A stretch of DNA of 64,000 nt from the NCBI GenBank assembly GCA_963748315.1, contig CAVVIK010000005.1, forward strand, positions 248,001 to 312,000. The letters run 5' to 3'. Below are positions 35,939 through 47,235 of the stretch, piece by piece (the first letter of the stretch is position 1; the number at the start of each line of letters is the position of its first letter). The notes beneath the pieces were generated by a model, which did no database searches, had not been told where the DNA came from, and was given only the letters and a program-made list of their open reading frames with translations. The stretch is from DASPHG01 sp963748315 (GTDB lineage Bacteria > Actinomycetota > Thermoleophilia > Solirubrobacterales > Thermoleophilaceae). The position numbers and the translations under genes are program-made.

Positions 35939-35954
35939 CTAGAAAGGACGTTCT

Positions 35955-37539
35955 ATGCAGGTACATCTCTACGACACCACCCTCCGCGACGGGATGCAGG
36001 GTGAGGGCATGTCGCTCTCGGCCGAGGAGAAGCTGCGCGTCGCGCACGCCCTCGACGGGATCGGGATGCATCTGATCGAGGCCGGCTTTCCGAGCTCGAA
36101 CCCGAAGGAGGAGGCGCTCTTCGAGCTGCTCGAGCGTGAGACGTTCGAGTGCGCCGACATAGCCGCCTTCGGCATGACCCGCAGGCGCGACGTGCGCGCC
36201 GACGAGGATCCTGCGCTGCGCCTGCTCGCGGACTGCTTCGCGCCCGTCTGCACGCTCGTGGGCAAGACGTGGGCTCTTCACCTGGAGAAGGTGACGAAGG
36301 TCGACCCGGAGGAGAACCTCCGGATGATCGAGGAGTCGGTCCGGTTCCTTCGCGACCAGGGGAAGCGGGTCATCTACGACGCGGAGCACTTCTTCGACGC
36401 GTTCCGCGACGACTCGGCCTACGCGCTGCGCTGCCTGCGCGCAGCTGTCGATGGCGGAGCCGAGAACGTCACTCTTTGCGACACGAACGGATCGTCGCTT
36501 CCCCCGCAGGTAGCGGAGGCGACCGAGCGGGTTGTCGCGGAGATCGGTGCGCAGGTCGGTATCCACACGCACGACGACGCGGGCTGCGGTGTCGCGAACG
36601 CGCTCGTCGCGGTTGAGCGCGGCGCCACGCTCGTCCAGGGCACGATGAACGGCTACGGCGAGCGCTGTGGCAACGCGAACCTCGTCTCGATCCTGCCGGC
36701 GCTCCAGCTGAAGATGGGTCACGAATGCGTTCCCGAGGACCGCCTGGTGCGCCTGACCGAGACGGCGCACTTCCTCGACGAGCTGCTCAACGTGAACCCC
36801 GACCCCAATCAGCCCTACGTCGGCCGTAACGCGTTCGCGCACAAGGGCGGGATGCACGTCGCCGGCGTGAACCAGGACCCGCGCACGTTCGAGCACGTGC
36901 GCACCGGAGGCCGTCGGCAACGACCGCGCGATCCTCATCTCGGAGCTGTCGGGCAAGGGCACGGTTCACACGCGCGCGGAGCAGACGGGAGTCGAGCTCG
37001 ACGAGCAGGGCGCCGCCCGCGTCGTCGAGCGGGTGAAGGCGCTCGAGCACGCCGGGTACCAGTTCGAGGCCGCCGACGGCTCGTTCGATCTCTTGATCCG
37101 CAAGGAGACGGGCGACTATGAGCCGCTCTTCCGGCTCGAGTCCTGGCGGGTGATCGCGGAGAAGCGTGAGGATGGCCGTGTACAGACCGAGGCGACGATC
37201 AAGATCTGGGTAGACGGCGAGCGCTATGTGCGCACGGCTGAGGGGAACGGCCCGGTGAACGCGCTCGACCGCGCGCTTCGCGACGCGCTGGTCGAGACGC
37301 ATCCGCACCTGCGCGACATCCGCCTGACGAACTTCAAGGTGCGCATCCTCGACGAGAGCAAGGGCACCGAGGCGGTCACGCGCGTGCTCCTGGACGCCAG
37401 TGACGGCATTGACACCTGGGGGGCGATCGGCGTCTCCGAGAACGTGATCGAGTCGAGCTGGGAGGCGCTGGTGGACTCGCTCGAGGCCGGCATGCTGCCG
37501 CGCCACGCGGGACACGCGCCCTCCGGCCGGACGGCGTGA
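35955..37539 (+). CDS. cimA: (R)-Citramalate synthase (frameshift near 36905)
   Basis: HMGL-like enzyme making citramalate from pyruvate and acetyl-CoA, giving a threonine-free route to 2-oxobutyrate and isoleucine. YDTTLRDGMQGEGM, IEAGFPSSNPKEE, IHTHDDAGCGVANALVAVERGA, QGTMNGYGERCGNANL and GRNAFAHKGGMHV; then, after a one-base change near 36905, AVGNDRAILISELSGKGT and a C-terminal LeuA-dimer regulatory domain. DGMQGEGM and the TNGSSLP segment fit CimA of the long actinobacterial type rather than LeuA. AGAAAGGA ribosome site before ATG. Confidence 0.87.
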
Positions 37540-38705
37540 GCGACGAGTTCATCCCGCTCGCCCGGCCCGCGATCGGCGCGCGTGAGGAGGAGCTCGTGCT
37601 CGAGGTCCTGCGCTCGCGCCGGCTCTCGCTCGGTCCCCGCCTGGAGGAGTTCGAGAACGCGCTCGGCGAGCGCATCGGCACGGGGCACGTCTCGGCCGTT
37701 GCGAGTGGCACCGCCGGCCTTCACCTGGCGCTGCGCGCCGTGGGAGTCGAGGCCGGCGACGAGGTCGTCACGACGCCGTTCAGTTTCGTCGCGTCGGCGA
37801 ACTCGATCCTGTACGAGGGAGCCAGGCCGGTCTTCTGCGACATCGACCGCCGGACGCTCAACCTGGACCCCGAGGCCGCTGCGGCGGCGGTGACCGAGCG
37901 GACCGCCGGTCTCCTGCCGGTCCACATCTTCGGCTACCCGGCCGACATGCCCGCGTTCGAGCAGCTCGCGGGGGAGCACGGACTCTGGCTCGTCGAGGAT
38001 GCGTGCGAGGCGCTCGGGGCGGAGCACGCCGACGGGAAGCGAGTGGGCGCGCGCGGGCACCCGGCGGTATTCGCCTTCTACCCGAACAAGCAGGTGGCGA
38101 CGGGGGAGGGCGGTGCCGTGGTCTGCGCCGGCGCAGAGATGAAGGCGCGCATCGACAGTGAGCGCAACCAGGGCCGCGCGCCCGACATGGGCTGGCTCGA
38201 CCACGACCGGATGGGCTTCAACTACCGCCTGTCGGACGTCGCCTGCGCGCTCGGCCTCGCGCAGCTCGAGCGGCTGGACGACCTGCTCGCCGAGCGGGCG
38301 CGGGTGGCCGCCGCCTACTCCGACCGCCTTGCCGGCGTCGATGGGCTCGAGCTCCCGTGCCCCGATTCGAACGGGGACAGGCGGTCGTGGTTCGTATACG
38401 TGGTGCAGCTCCCGGACGGGGTCGACCGGGACGGCACGATCGAGCGGATGCGCGCTGCAGGGGTCGACTCGAAGCCGTATCTGCCGGCGATCCACCTGAT
38501 GAGCTTCTACCGCGAGCGCTTCGGGCACCGCGAGGGCGAGTTCCCGGTCTGCGAGGAAATTTCGCGGCGATCGCTCGCGCTTCCTTTCTTCCCCGAGCTG
38601 GCCGAAGGCCAGGTCGAACGTGTCACGGAGACCCTGGTGGGCATACTTAAGTCATCCGCACCAGGGCCGAGAAGCACAGGCTCGAGCGTAGAAACGCCCG
38701 GCTAG
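37536..38705 (+). CDS. DegT/DnrJ/EryC1/StrS aminotransferase
   Basis: 389-residue PLP enzyme of the sugar-aminotransferase family. FIPLARPAIGAREEELVLEVLRS, VASGTAGLHLALRAVGVEAGDEVV, WLVEDACEALGA (PLP Asp), AFYPNKQVATGEGG with the Schiff-base Lys, GFNYRLSDVACALGLAQLERLD. These normally aminate nucleotide-sugar ketones for cell-surface glycans. GTG start overlaps the cimA stop (GTGA), an unexpected partnership. Substrate unknown. Confidence 0.85.
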   Translation: MSDEFIPLARPAIGAREEELVLEVLRSRRLSLGPRLEEFENALGERIGTGHVSAVASGTAGLHLALRAVGVEAGDEVVTTPFSFVASANSILYEGARPVFCDIDRRTLNLDPEAAAAAVTERTAGLLPVHIFGYPADMPAFEQLAGEHGLWLVEDACEALGAEHADGKRVGARGHPAVFAFYPNKQVATGEGGAVVCAGAEMKARIDSERNQGRAPDMGWLDHDRMGFNYRLSDVACALGLAQLERLDDLLAERARVAAAYSDRLAGVDGLELPCPDSNGDRRSWFVYVVQLPDGVDRDGTIERMRAAGVDSKPYLPAIHLMSFYRERFGHREGEFPVCEEISRRSLALPFFPELAEGQVERVTETLVGILKSSAPGPRSTGSSVETPG

Positions 38706-38737
38706 TCGGGGCAGGCGGCTTCCTCCTCGCCGCCGCG

Positions 38738-39016
38738 ATGCCGGTCATCCTCTGGCACCGTGCGATCGCGATCATCGCGGCGGACTTCCGGTTCGAGCTC
38801 GAGTACCTCGTGACCGGCTGGACCGCGTACACGCTGATCGTGGTCGGCCTGCTCTTCTTCCTGCCGGTCGTGATCTCGATCGGCAGGCGGCCGGAAAGCC
38901 GCCTCTATCCACGCAGCCGCGGGGCGTACCTGGGCTGGGGCGTGTCGCTCTACACGCTCGGGATCATGCTCGCCACACAGGTGGCCGTGATCGCGGAGGG
39001 TCCGCCGGCTCCGTAG
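38738..39016 (+). CDS. Small integral membrane protein
   Basis: 92 residues from ATG 38738 with three hydrophobic segments (PVILWHRAIAIIA, AYTLIVVGLLFFLPVVISI, LGWGVSLYTLGIMLATQVAVIA). In-frame sequence before the ATG (RLVGAGGFLLAAA) also looks like the beginning of the first helix. The real start may therefore be upstream, hidden by a sequence error. It lies between the DegT gene and argH; function unknown. Confidence 0.55.
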   Translation: MPVILWHRAIAIIAADFRFELEYLVTGWTAYTLIVVGLLFFLPVVISIGRRPESRLYPRSRGAYLGWGVSLYTLGIMLATQVAVIAEGPPAP

Positions 39017-39026
39017 TCTGCGGGCT

Positions 39027-40391
39027 GTGTCCCGCTTCTCGGAGCCTCAGGACCCGATCTTCCAGGCGCTCAACAGCTCGATCGCGTTCGACTGGCGCCT
39101 GGCGCCGTACGACATCGAGCAGTCGCTTGCGCACGTCCGGATGCTCGGACGCCAGGGAATCATCGGCGCGGATGACGTCGCGGCGCTCGAGCAGGCACTC
39201 GAGGCCGTCCGCGACGAGGTGAGCGCGGAGCGGTTCGAGGTCAGGCCCGACGACGAGGACGTCCACATGGCGATCGAGCGGCGGGTGACCGAGCTCGCCG
39301 GCGCGGCCGGCGGCAAGCTCCATACGGCGCGCTCGCGCAACGACCAAGTGGCGACGGACGTCGCCATGTTCGTGCGCGCGCACACGCTCACCACCTGCGA
39401 CCAGGTGAGGGACCTGATGCAGGCGATCGTCGAGCTCGCGGACGCGCACATCGACTGGGCGATGCCCGGCTACACGCACCTCCAGCGCGCGCAGCCTGTC
39501 TACCTCGGCCATCACCTGCTCGCGCACTTCTGGCGCCTCGCACGCGACAAGCAGCGCTTCGAGTTCTGCCTCAAGGCGACCGATCGGCTGCCGCTCGGGG
39601 CCGGCGCGCTCGCCGGCGTCAACTTCGACACCGACCGGGAGTGGGTGGCGCGCGAGCTCGGCTTCGAAGGCGTGGTCGAGAACTCGATGGACGCCGTGTC
39701 GAACCGGGACTTCGTGCTCGACTTCGTCGGCGCCGCCGCCACGTGCGGCACCCATCTGTCACAGCTGGGTGCCGAGATCGTCCTCTGGTCGAGCGACGAG
39801 TTCGGCTTCTGCGAGGTCGCGGACGCGTTCGCCTCGGGCTCGAGCATCATGCCCCAGAAGAAGAACCCGGACGCCGCGGAGCTTCTGCGTGCGAAAGGAC
39901 CGCGGATCGTCGGCCGGCTCGTCGGCGTTCACGGCGCGCTGCACGGGCTGCCGCTGACCTACAACAAGGACCTCCAGGAGGACAAGGAGGCGTTGTTCGA
40001 CGCAGCCGACACGCTCGCGCTGTGCCTCTCGGCCGCGACCGGGATGCTCCGGGGGATCCGGTTCCGGCGCGAGCGCCTCGAGCAGGCGGCGTCCGATGAG
40101 ATGCTCGCTGCGACCGATGTGGCGGACCTGCTCGTGAAGCAGGGCGTGCCTTTCCGCGAGGCGCACGGGATCGTCGCCGGACTGGTGCGGACGGCCGTGG
40201 ACAGCGGCCGGACGCTCTCAGGCCTCACGGATGAGGAGATCGCGGAGCTCGCACCGCCGCTCAGCGACCCGTCCGACTTCCGCAGGGTGCTCTCCAACGG
40301 CGAGTGGCTCGAGTCGAAGCGCTCGCTCGGAGGAACCTCGCTCGACCAGGTGCGCGCCCAGCTCGCGCGCGCCCGCGCACTGGTTGCCTGA
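39027..40391 (+). CDS. argH: Argininosuccinate lyase
   Basis: 454-residue fumarase/aspartase-superfamily enzyme. DEDVHMAIERRVTEL, LHTARSRNDQVATD, PGYTHLQRAQPVYLGHH (catalytic His) and the flexible signature loop GSSIMPQKKNPDAAE with the catalytic Ser. Last step of arginine synthesis. GTG start 10 bases after the membrane protein gene. No other arg gene lies nearby, so argH is separated from the rest of its pathway. Confidence 0.94.
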   Translation: MSRFSEPQDPIFQALNSSIAFDWRLAPYDIEQSLAHVRMLGRQGIIGADDVAALEQALEAVRDEVSAERFEVRPDDEDVHMAIERRVTELAGAAGGKLHTARSRNDQVATDVAMFVRAHTLTTCDQVRDLMQAIVELADAHIDWAMPGYTHLQRAQPVYLGHHLLAHFWRLARDKQRFEFCLKATDRLPLGAGALAGVNFDTDREWVARELGFEGVVENSMDAVSNRDFVLDFVGAAATCGTHLSQLGAEIVLWSSDEFGFCEVADAFASGSSIMPQKKNPDAAELLRAKGPRIVGRLVGVHGALHGLPLTYNKDLQEDKEALFDAADTLALCLSAATGMLRGIRFRRERLEQAASDEMLAATDVADLLVKQGVPFREAHGIVAGLVRTAVDSGRTLSGLTDEEIAELAPPLSDPSDFRRVLSNGEWLESKRSLGGTSLDQVRAQLARARALVA

Positions 40392-40974
40392 CCCGCGCGA
40401 GCAGTCCTTCTACGCGCGGTCGGTGCACGACGTCGCGCGCGACCTGGTCGGTTGCATCGTGCGCCACGACGGGGTCGCGGGCCGGATCGTGGAGGTCGAG
40501 AGCTACCACCAGGAGGAGCCGGCCTGCCACGCCTATGCCGGGCTCACCCCGCGCACACGCGTGCTGTTCGGGCCGCCGGGGTTCGCGTACGTGTACCGCT
40601 CGTACGGGATCCACGCTCTCCTGAACGCGGTCGCCGAGGACGAGGGCGTGGGGGCGGCGGCGTTGATCCGCGCCCTCGAACCGGTCGAAGGGGTCGACCT
40701 GATGCGCGAACGGCGCGGGCTCGAGCGCGTCGAGGACCTGTGCAACGGCCCCGGCAAGCTGACGCAGGCGCTCGGGATCTGGCTCGACCTGAACGGCACG
40801 CCGCTGAGCGGGGGGCCGATCGAGCTCCTGCCGCGCACGGCGGAGCCGGAGATCGCGGTCGGGACGCGGATCGGGATCAACAAGGCCGTCGAGCTGCCGT
40901 GGCGCTTCTGCGACGCGGCGAGCGCGTGCGTGTCGCGGCCGTGGCCGCCAGGGCACGCCCGGCGCCGGGCCTGA
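40384..40974 (+). CDS. 3-Methyladenine DNA glycosylase (AAG/MPG family)
   Basis: 196 residues from TTG 40384, inside the last codons of argH. Family features: FYARSVHDVARDLVGCIVRHDG, IVEVESYHQEEPACHAY (catalytic Glu and Tyr), TPRTRVLFGPPGFAYVYRSYGIH and CNGPGKLTQALGI. These enzymes remove alkylated purines from DNA. The overlap with argH implies coupled translation. Confidence 0.87.
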   Translation: MPDPREQSFYARSVHDVARDLVGCIVRHDGVAGRIVEVESYHQEEPACHAYAGLTPRTRVLFGPPGFAYVYRSYGIHALLNAVAEDEGVGAAALIRALEPVEGVDLMRERRGLERVEDLCNGPGKLTQALGIWLDLNGTPLSGGPIELLPRTAEPEIAVGTRIGINKAVELPWRFCDAASACVSRPWPPGHARRRA

Positions 40975-40978
40975 CGAG

Positions 40979-43318
40979 CTATTCGCGAGTGGCGCCTGGC
41001 TCGGCGCCGCCACCCTCCGTGGGCGGCTCGGGCGGTGGGGCAGGCTCCTCGGGCGGTGGCTGCTGGGCGGGCGGCTCCTCGGGCGCGGGCTCAGGCTGGG
41101 GGGCCGGCTCAGGCGCTGGGGCGTCCTGTTCGGGCTCGGGCGCGGGAGCGGCGTCATCCTCCGGCGCGGGTGCGGGCGCGGGCGTGACGGGAACCGGCGA
41201 CGCGTCGGTGTCCTCGTCCTCGGCGTCCTCGGCCTCCTGCTCCGCCTCGCGCTCGTCGCGGATCGAGATCGCCTGCGACATGAAGGACTGCCAGATGATG
41301 GCCGGCCACGTGCCGCCCGCGACCGGGCTGCCGCCGTACTCGTACTCCATCGGCTTGACGTTGTCCGGGTACCCCATCCACACGCACGTCGTGTACTTGT
41401 CGATGAAGCCGCAGAACCACGCGTCGCCGTAGTTCTCGGTCGTGCCGGTCTTCCCGGCGGCGAACTCGCCCACCTGCGCCTGCGTGCCGGTGCCCGACGA
41501 GATCACGTAGCTCAGCATCGTCTTCGCCGTGTCGGCGACCTCGGGGGAGAAGACCTCCTCGGTATCGCGCTCGGGCTTGTCCTCGCCCTCGACGCCCTTG
41601 ATCGCGACCGGGCCGCACTTGTAGGAGGCCCACTCCGCGCATACCCGCTTGCCGCCGTTCGCGAGCGTGGAGTAGGCGAACGCCATCTCGAGCGGCGTAA
41701 CGCCGGTCTCGAGTCCGCCGAGGAGCATCGCCGGGTTCGTCGACAGGTCCGTCTTGATGCCCATGTCGTTCGCCTCCTCGGCGACCTTTTGGCGGCCGAC
41801 CTGCATGCCTAGCTCGGCGTAGACGGAGTTGTCGGATTGCGCGGTTGCGGTCGTGAGGCTGGCCGACCCGGAGTACTGGTCCTCGTAGTTGGCCACGTGG
41901 AAGAGGTCCTTGTCGCCGTTCTTGTTTATGAACGGGAGGTCCTTCGGCTGCGACGAGAAGACGCTGCCGGGCCCGTAGTCGCCAGTTTCGAGCGCTGCGA
42001 GGAGGATGAAGGGCTTGAAGGCGGAGCCCGGCTGGCGGTGGCCGTTGGTCGCGAGGTTGAACGGCCGCTCGCGGAACGAGCTGCCCCCAACCATTGCCTT
42101 CACCTCGCCGGTGGCGTTCTCGATCGTCACCAGTGAGGCCGAAGGCCCGAGGCTGGCGATCTGCGAGACCGCCGACTCGGCCGCCGCCTGGAGCTCAGGA
42201 TCGAGGGTCGTCTTGATCTCCATACCGCCGCCGAAGACGCGGTCGGCGCCGAACTTGTCGACCGCCTGCTGCGTGACCCAGGTCGTGAAGTACGGCTCGT
42301 CGGACTGCGGTTGCGGCGGGTTCACGACGTCTTCGCCCGGGATGTCGTCAGTCGAGTTGATGACCTCGTCGTACTGCTCCTGGCTGATCATTTCCTGCTC
42401 GAGCATCCGCTGGAGCACGAGATCGCGCCGCGCCTTCGCCGCGGCGGGGTCCTGCAGCGGGTCGTACGCCGATGGCGAAGCGATCATCCCGGCGAGCAGC
42501 GCGGCCTGGGCGGGGGTCGCCCTCGCCGCTGCGATCTCGTCGGTCTCGATCGGCTCGCCGGTCGTCGGGTCGAGCGGCACCACCGGGTCGCCGTTCTCGT
42601 CGAGGATGCCCTCCTCCTCGCCGAAGTACGTGCGCATCGCGGACTCGATCCCGTACGCGCCGTTGCCGAAATAGACGGAGTTCAGGTACTGGGTGAGGAT
42701 CTTCTGCTTCGACCACTTGCGCTCGAGGTGGTACGCGGCCGCCGCTTCACGCAGCTTCTGGAACACGGAGCGGTCGCCCTGGGCCGCGAGCGCGTTCTTG
42801 ACGAACTGCTGCGTGATCGTCGATGCGCCCTGCTCGGCGCCGCCGGCGAGGATGTCCTGCCACAGAGCGCGCCCGATGCCCCGGTAGTCGACCCCGCGGT
42901 GCTCATAGAAGCGCTTGTCCTCGATCGCGATGACCGCGTTCTTGATGTAGGGCGAGATCTCGTGCTCCTCCACGAGGATCCGGTTGTCGTTCCCGGTCAG
43001 CGTGGCGAGCTTGCTGGTTGGATCGTCGCCGGTGTCCCAGAGGAGCTCCGAGTTCTCCGCCTTCTCGAACTGCACCTCGTTCTCGAGGTCCGGGATGTCG
43101 GAGGCGACCGCCATCATCATCCCGAAGACGGTCGAGATGAACGCGATGAAGCTCAGGCCGATTGCGACGAAGGCGACCCGCAGCTTCTTGAGCTTCGGCG
43201 GCTCGGAGGGGCCATCACCGCCGCCGTCGCCACCGAAGGGATCGACGGGAGGTGGCTCGACCGGCGGTGGCGGCGCTGAATGCGGCGGTGCTGTCGGTTC
43301 GACGATTGTCTTCTGCAT
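40979..43318 (-). CDS. Class A penicillin-binding protein (bifunctional PBP1A type)
   Basis: 779 residues. Short cytoplasmic Pro-rich N-terminus, one membrane helix (LRVAFVAIGLSFIAFISTVFGMM), glycosyltransferase-51 domain (IEDKRFYEHRGVDYRGIGRAL, GASTITQQFVKNAL) and a transpeptidase domain with SxxK (PGSAFKPF), SxN (QSDNSVY) and KTG (GKTGTTENYGDAWF). The last ~80 residues are a Pro/Glu/Ala-rich tail. It polymerises and cross-links peptidoglycan outside the membrane. ATG at 43318 is chosen; 43348 is also in frame. Divergent from tyrS. Confidence 0.9.
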   Translation of the reverse strand: MQKTIVEPTAPPHSAPPPPVEPPPVDPFGGDGGGDGPSEPPKLKKLRVAFVAIGLSFIAFISTVFGMMMAVASDIPDLENEVQFEKAENSELLWDTGDDPTSKLATLTGNDNRILVEEHEISPYIKNAVIAIEDKRFYEHRGVDYRGIGRALWQDILAGGAEQGASTITQQFVKNALAAQGDRSVFQKLREAAAAYHLERKWSKQKILTQYLNSVYFGNGAYGIESAMRTYFGEEEGILDENGDPVVPLDPTTGEPIETDEIAAARATPAQAALLAGMIASPSAYDPLQDPAAAKARRDLVLQRMLEQEMISQEQYDEVINSTDDIPGEDVVNPPQPQSDEPYFTTWVTQQAVDKFGADRVFGGGMEIKTTLDPELQAAAESAVSQIASLGPSASLVTIENATGEVKAMVGGSSFRERPFNLATNGHRQPGSAFKPFILLAALETGDYGPGSVFSSQPKDLPFINKNGDKDLFHVANYEDQYSGSASLTTATAQSDNSVYAELGMQVGRQKVAEEANDMGIKTDLSTNPAMLLGGLETGVTPLEMAFAYSTLANGGKRVCAEWASYKCGPVAIKGVEGEDKPERDTEEVFSPEVADTAKTMLSYVISSGTGTQAQVGEFAAGKTGTTENYGDAWFCGFIDKYTTCVWMGYPDNVKPMEYEYGGSPVAGGTWPAIIWQSFMSQAISIRDEREAEQEAEDAEDEDTDASPVPVTPAPAPAPEDDAAPAPEPEQDAPAPEPAPQPEPAPEEPPAQQPPPEEPAPPPEPPTEGGGAEPGATRE

Positions 43319-43438
43319 GTGTGCGCGCGAGCCCCCACGCGCGTGCACTCAAAACTCGGTCTTGAGAGGCGGCCGGACGACGAGGGGCGGCACCCCGACA
43401 GGTCCGTCCGTGGAGCGCGCGAGTCTAGCATTGCGCCC

Positions 43439-44590
43439 GTGACCGATGACGCGGATTTTTTGCTTAGGAATGCGGTTGACGCCCTCCCCGAGGGCGCCCT
43501 CCGCGAGCAGCTGAAGGATGCCGGTCCGCTTCGCGTCAAGCTGGGAATCGACCCGACGGCGCCGGACATCCACCTCGGTCATACGGTGGTTCTGCGCAAG
43601 TTGCGGGAATTTCAGGACCGCGGCCACACCGTCGTCCTGATCGTCGGCGACTACACCGCGCGCGTCGGGGACCCGAGCGGGCGCTCTGCGGAGCGGCCGG
43701 TCCTGGCGCCGGAGGAGATAGACCAGAACGCGGAGACGTTCAAGCAGCAGGCGTTCAAGGTGCTCGACCCCGAGCGGACCGAAGTGCGCTTCAACGGGGA
43801 GTGGCTCGCCATGGAAATGGAGGAGCTGTTCCGGCTGGCGCGGACCGCGACGGTTGCGCAGCTCCTCGAGCGTGACGACTTTGCGAAGCGGTACTCCGCC
43901 CAGGAGCCGATCTCGATCCTCGAGCTGCTTTATCCGTTACTCCAGGGATACGACTCCGTCGCGATCGACGCCGACGTCGAGCTGGGGGGCACGGATCAGA
44001 AGTTCAACCTGCTGCTGGGGCGCGACGTTCAGCAGGCGTACGGAAAGAAGCCCCAGTCGGTCCTCACGATGCCGATTCTTCCCGGCACCGACGGCGAGCG
44101 GCGGATGTCGAAGTCGCTCGGCAACTACGTCGGGATCACCGAGCCGCCCGAGGAGATCTTCGGAAAGCTGATGCGCGTCCCCGACGAGGCGATGCCTACC
44201 TACTACGAGCTCTTGCTCGACGAGCCGTTCGATCCCGGCCGGCCGGCCGTGGAATCGAAGCGAGCGCTGGCGCGCGCCGTCGCCTCCCAGTTCCATGGCG
44301 AGGAGGCGGCTCGCGCGGCGGAGGAGCACTTCGACCGCCTGCACGTGGAGCGGGCGCTTCCGGACGAGATCGAGGAGGCGCCGCTGCCCGACGGAGACCC
44401 CGTTCACATCCCCGCGCTCCTGCGCGAGCACTTCGGCGTTTCGGCGGGGGAGGGGCGTCGTTTGATCAACGGGGGCGGGGTTCGGATCGACGGCGAGCAG
44501 ATCGCCGAGCTCGACGTTCCGGCCGAGCGCCTGGACGGCGCGGTAGTGCAGGTCGGGAAGCGCCGGTTCAAGCGCTTCCGGACGCCGTAG
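43439..44590 (+). CDS. tyrS: Tyrosyl-tRNA synthetase
   Basis: 383 residues. HIGH-type motif HLGHT in GIDPTAPDIHLGHTVVLR, KMSKS-type motif RRMSKSLGN, tyrosine-pocket GGTDQKFNLLLGRD, and a C-terminal S4 RNA-binding domain (GEGRRLINGGGVRIDGE). The DPTAPDIHLGH and RMSKS pattern fits the second bacterial TyrRS type. GTG start at 43439. It lies directly upstream of the rRNA operon. Confidence 0.9.
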   Translation: MTDDADFLLRNAVDALPEGALREQLKDAGPLRVKLGIDPTAPDIHLGHTVVLRKLREFQDRGHTVVLIVGDYTARVGDPSGRSAERPVLAPEEIDQNAETFKQQAFKVLDPERTEVRFNGEWLAMEMEELFRLARTATVAQLLERDDFAKRYSAQEPISILELLYPLLQGYDSVAIDADVELGGTDQKFNLLLGRDVQQAYGKKPQSVLTMPILPGTDGERRMSKSLGNYVGITEPPEEIFGKLMRVPDEAMPTYYELLLDEPFDPGRPAVESKRALARAVASQFHGEEAARAAEEHFDRLHVERALPDEIEEAPLPDGDPVHIPALLREHFGVSAGEGRRLINGGGVRIDGEQIAELDVPAERLDGAVVQVGKRRFKRFRTP

Positions 44591-44601
44591 GCGCGCCGGA
44601 G

Positions 44602-44616
44602 GGCCGGTGCTATATT
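44602..44616 (+). promoter_or_regulatory. Candidate rRNA operon promoter (extended -10)
   Basis: TGCTATATT (44608-44616) matches an extended -10 (TGnTATAAT-like) 18 bases after tyrS and about 265 bases before 16S. No convincing -35 is visible, since that region falls in the tyrS stop. The leader that follows contains several hairpins. Confidence 0.4.
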
Positions 44617-44661
44617 CCTCGTCCCTTCGCGGGCGGAGTCCCCGCCTGCCCTGAGGTGCCC

Positions 44662-44685
44662 GGTCTTTGAAAACTCAGCAGTGCG
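44662..44685 (+). other. 5' strand of the 16S precursor processing stem (boxA-like)
   Basis: GGTCTTTGAAAACTCAGCAG plus four bases here is complementary, with one mismatch and one wobble, to 46519-46542 in the 16S-23S spacer. The two would form a stem enclosing 16S, the usual RNase III site. TCTTTGAAAAC also resembles a boxA antitermination element. Confidence 0.7.
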
Positions 44686-44727
44686 TGCGACCACGAGCTT
44701 CGGCTCGAGGTCGCGTCCAAGCCTGAA

Positions 44728-44751
44728 TCCATGGGCGCCAGCGCCCATGGA
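44728..44751 (+). repeat. Perfect inverted repeat in the rRNA leader
   Basis: TCCATGGGCG (44728-44737) and CGCCCATGGA (44742-44751) are perfect 10-bp arms around CCAG, a strong hairpin in the leader transcript. A second, smaller hairpin (CTCCCG/CGGGAG) follows at about 44771-44787. They may assist precursor folding; no T-run is present. Confidence 0.6.
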
Positions 44752-44882
44752 CCTGAACCCGTCAAGTCCCCTCCCGGTGTACGGGAGGATCAAGGACTAG
44801 ACACACTCTCAGTAAGACAGTGGAACCACCGGCTTCGGCTGGCGGGAGGCCCGCCAGGGCCTCATTGAAACCACGCATTACT

Positions 44883-46429
<1,547 letters not shown>

Positions 46430-46661
46430 CTAGGGAGACTCCTTTCGGAGTAGTGCCTCCGGCGCATGCCGGCAGGCCTTCCCGAAATGTCGACCAGGCT
46501 GAGGCCTTCGGGGCGCAGCGCACTGCTGAGTTTTGAGAGACCGGGCCGCGGAATCCCCGCGGAAACCTCTCTTCGGTCCTTGAAAACTGCACAGTTGGCT
46601 AATGCAAGTGGTTTTCACCGCTCCGTGCGGTGCCGTTAAGGCATCGGATGGAGCAGATCAC
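46430..46661 (+). other. 16S-23S internal transcribed spacer without tRNA genes
   Basis: About 230 nt. I see no tRNA-Ile or tRNA-Ala (no GGTTCAAATCC-like T arm). It contains the 3' strand of the 16S processing stem (46519-46542) and the 5' strand of the 23S stem (46575-46600). Confidence 0.75.
46575..46600 (+). other. 5' strand of the 23S precursor processing stem
   Basis: GGTCCTTGAAAACTGCACAG plus six bases is complementary, with few mismatches, to 50410-50435 after the 23S gene. The stem would enclose 23S, including its intron. Its TTGAAAACT core resembles the one in the 16S stem. Confidence 0.7.
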
Positions 46662-47201
46662 CGTCAAGATATAAAGGGTATACGGTGGATGCCTTGGCAT
46701 CAGGAGTCGAAGAAGGGCGTGGACGACTGCGATAAGCCACGGTGAGGCGTTGAACAGCCTGTGACCCGTGGATTCCCGAATGGGTAAACCTGGCCCCGGT
46801 AGTGCGGGGTCATCTCGAGCTGAATACATAGGCTCGGAGAGGGCAAGCGGGCGAACTGAAACATCTCAGTAGCCCGAGGAAAGGAAATCAACCGAGACTC
46901 CCCGAGTAGTGGCGAGCGAAAGGGGATCAGCCCAAACCCGGCAGGTGCAAGCGTGCAGGCGTTGCCTGCCGGGGGTTGTAGGACGTCTTTTCCGGTCTCT
47001 GCATGGACCGGCGAGAGTTACAAAGTCGTGAGCTAGCCGAAGCTCCGTGGAACACAGGCGCCACAGCGGGTAACAGCCCCGTAGGCGAAAGCCCACGACC
47101 TCTCGTAAGTCGTTCCTGAGTAGGACCGCACCCGTGAAACGCGGTCCGAACCCGGGGGGACCACCCTCCAAGGCTAAGTACTCCCTGATGACCGATAGCG
47201 G

Positions 47202-47235
<34 letters not shown>

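Noticed and set aside
46430..46661. tRNA-Ile/tRNA-Ala in the rRNA spacer
   Set aside because: No cloverleaf arms or T-arm consensus were found.
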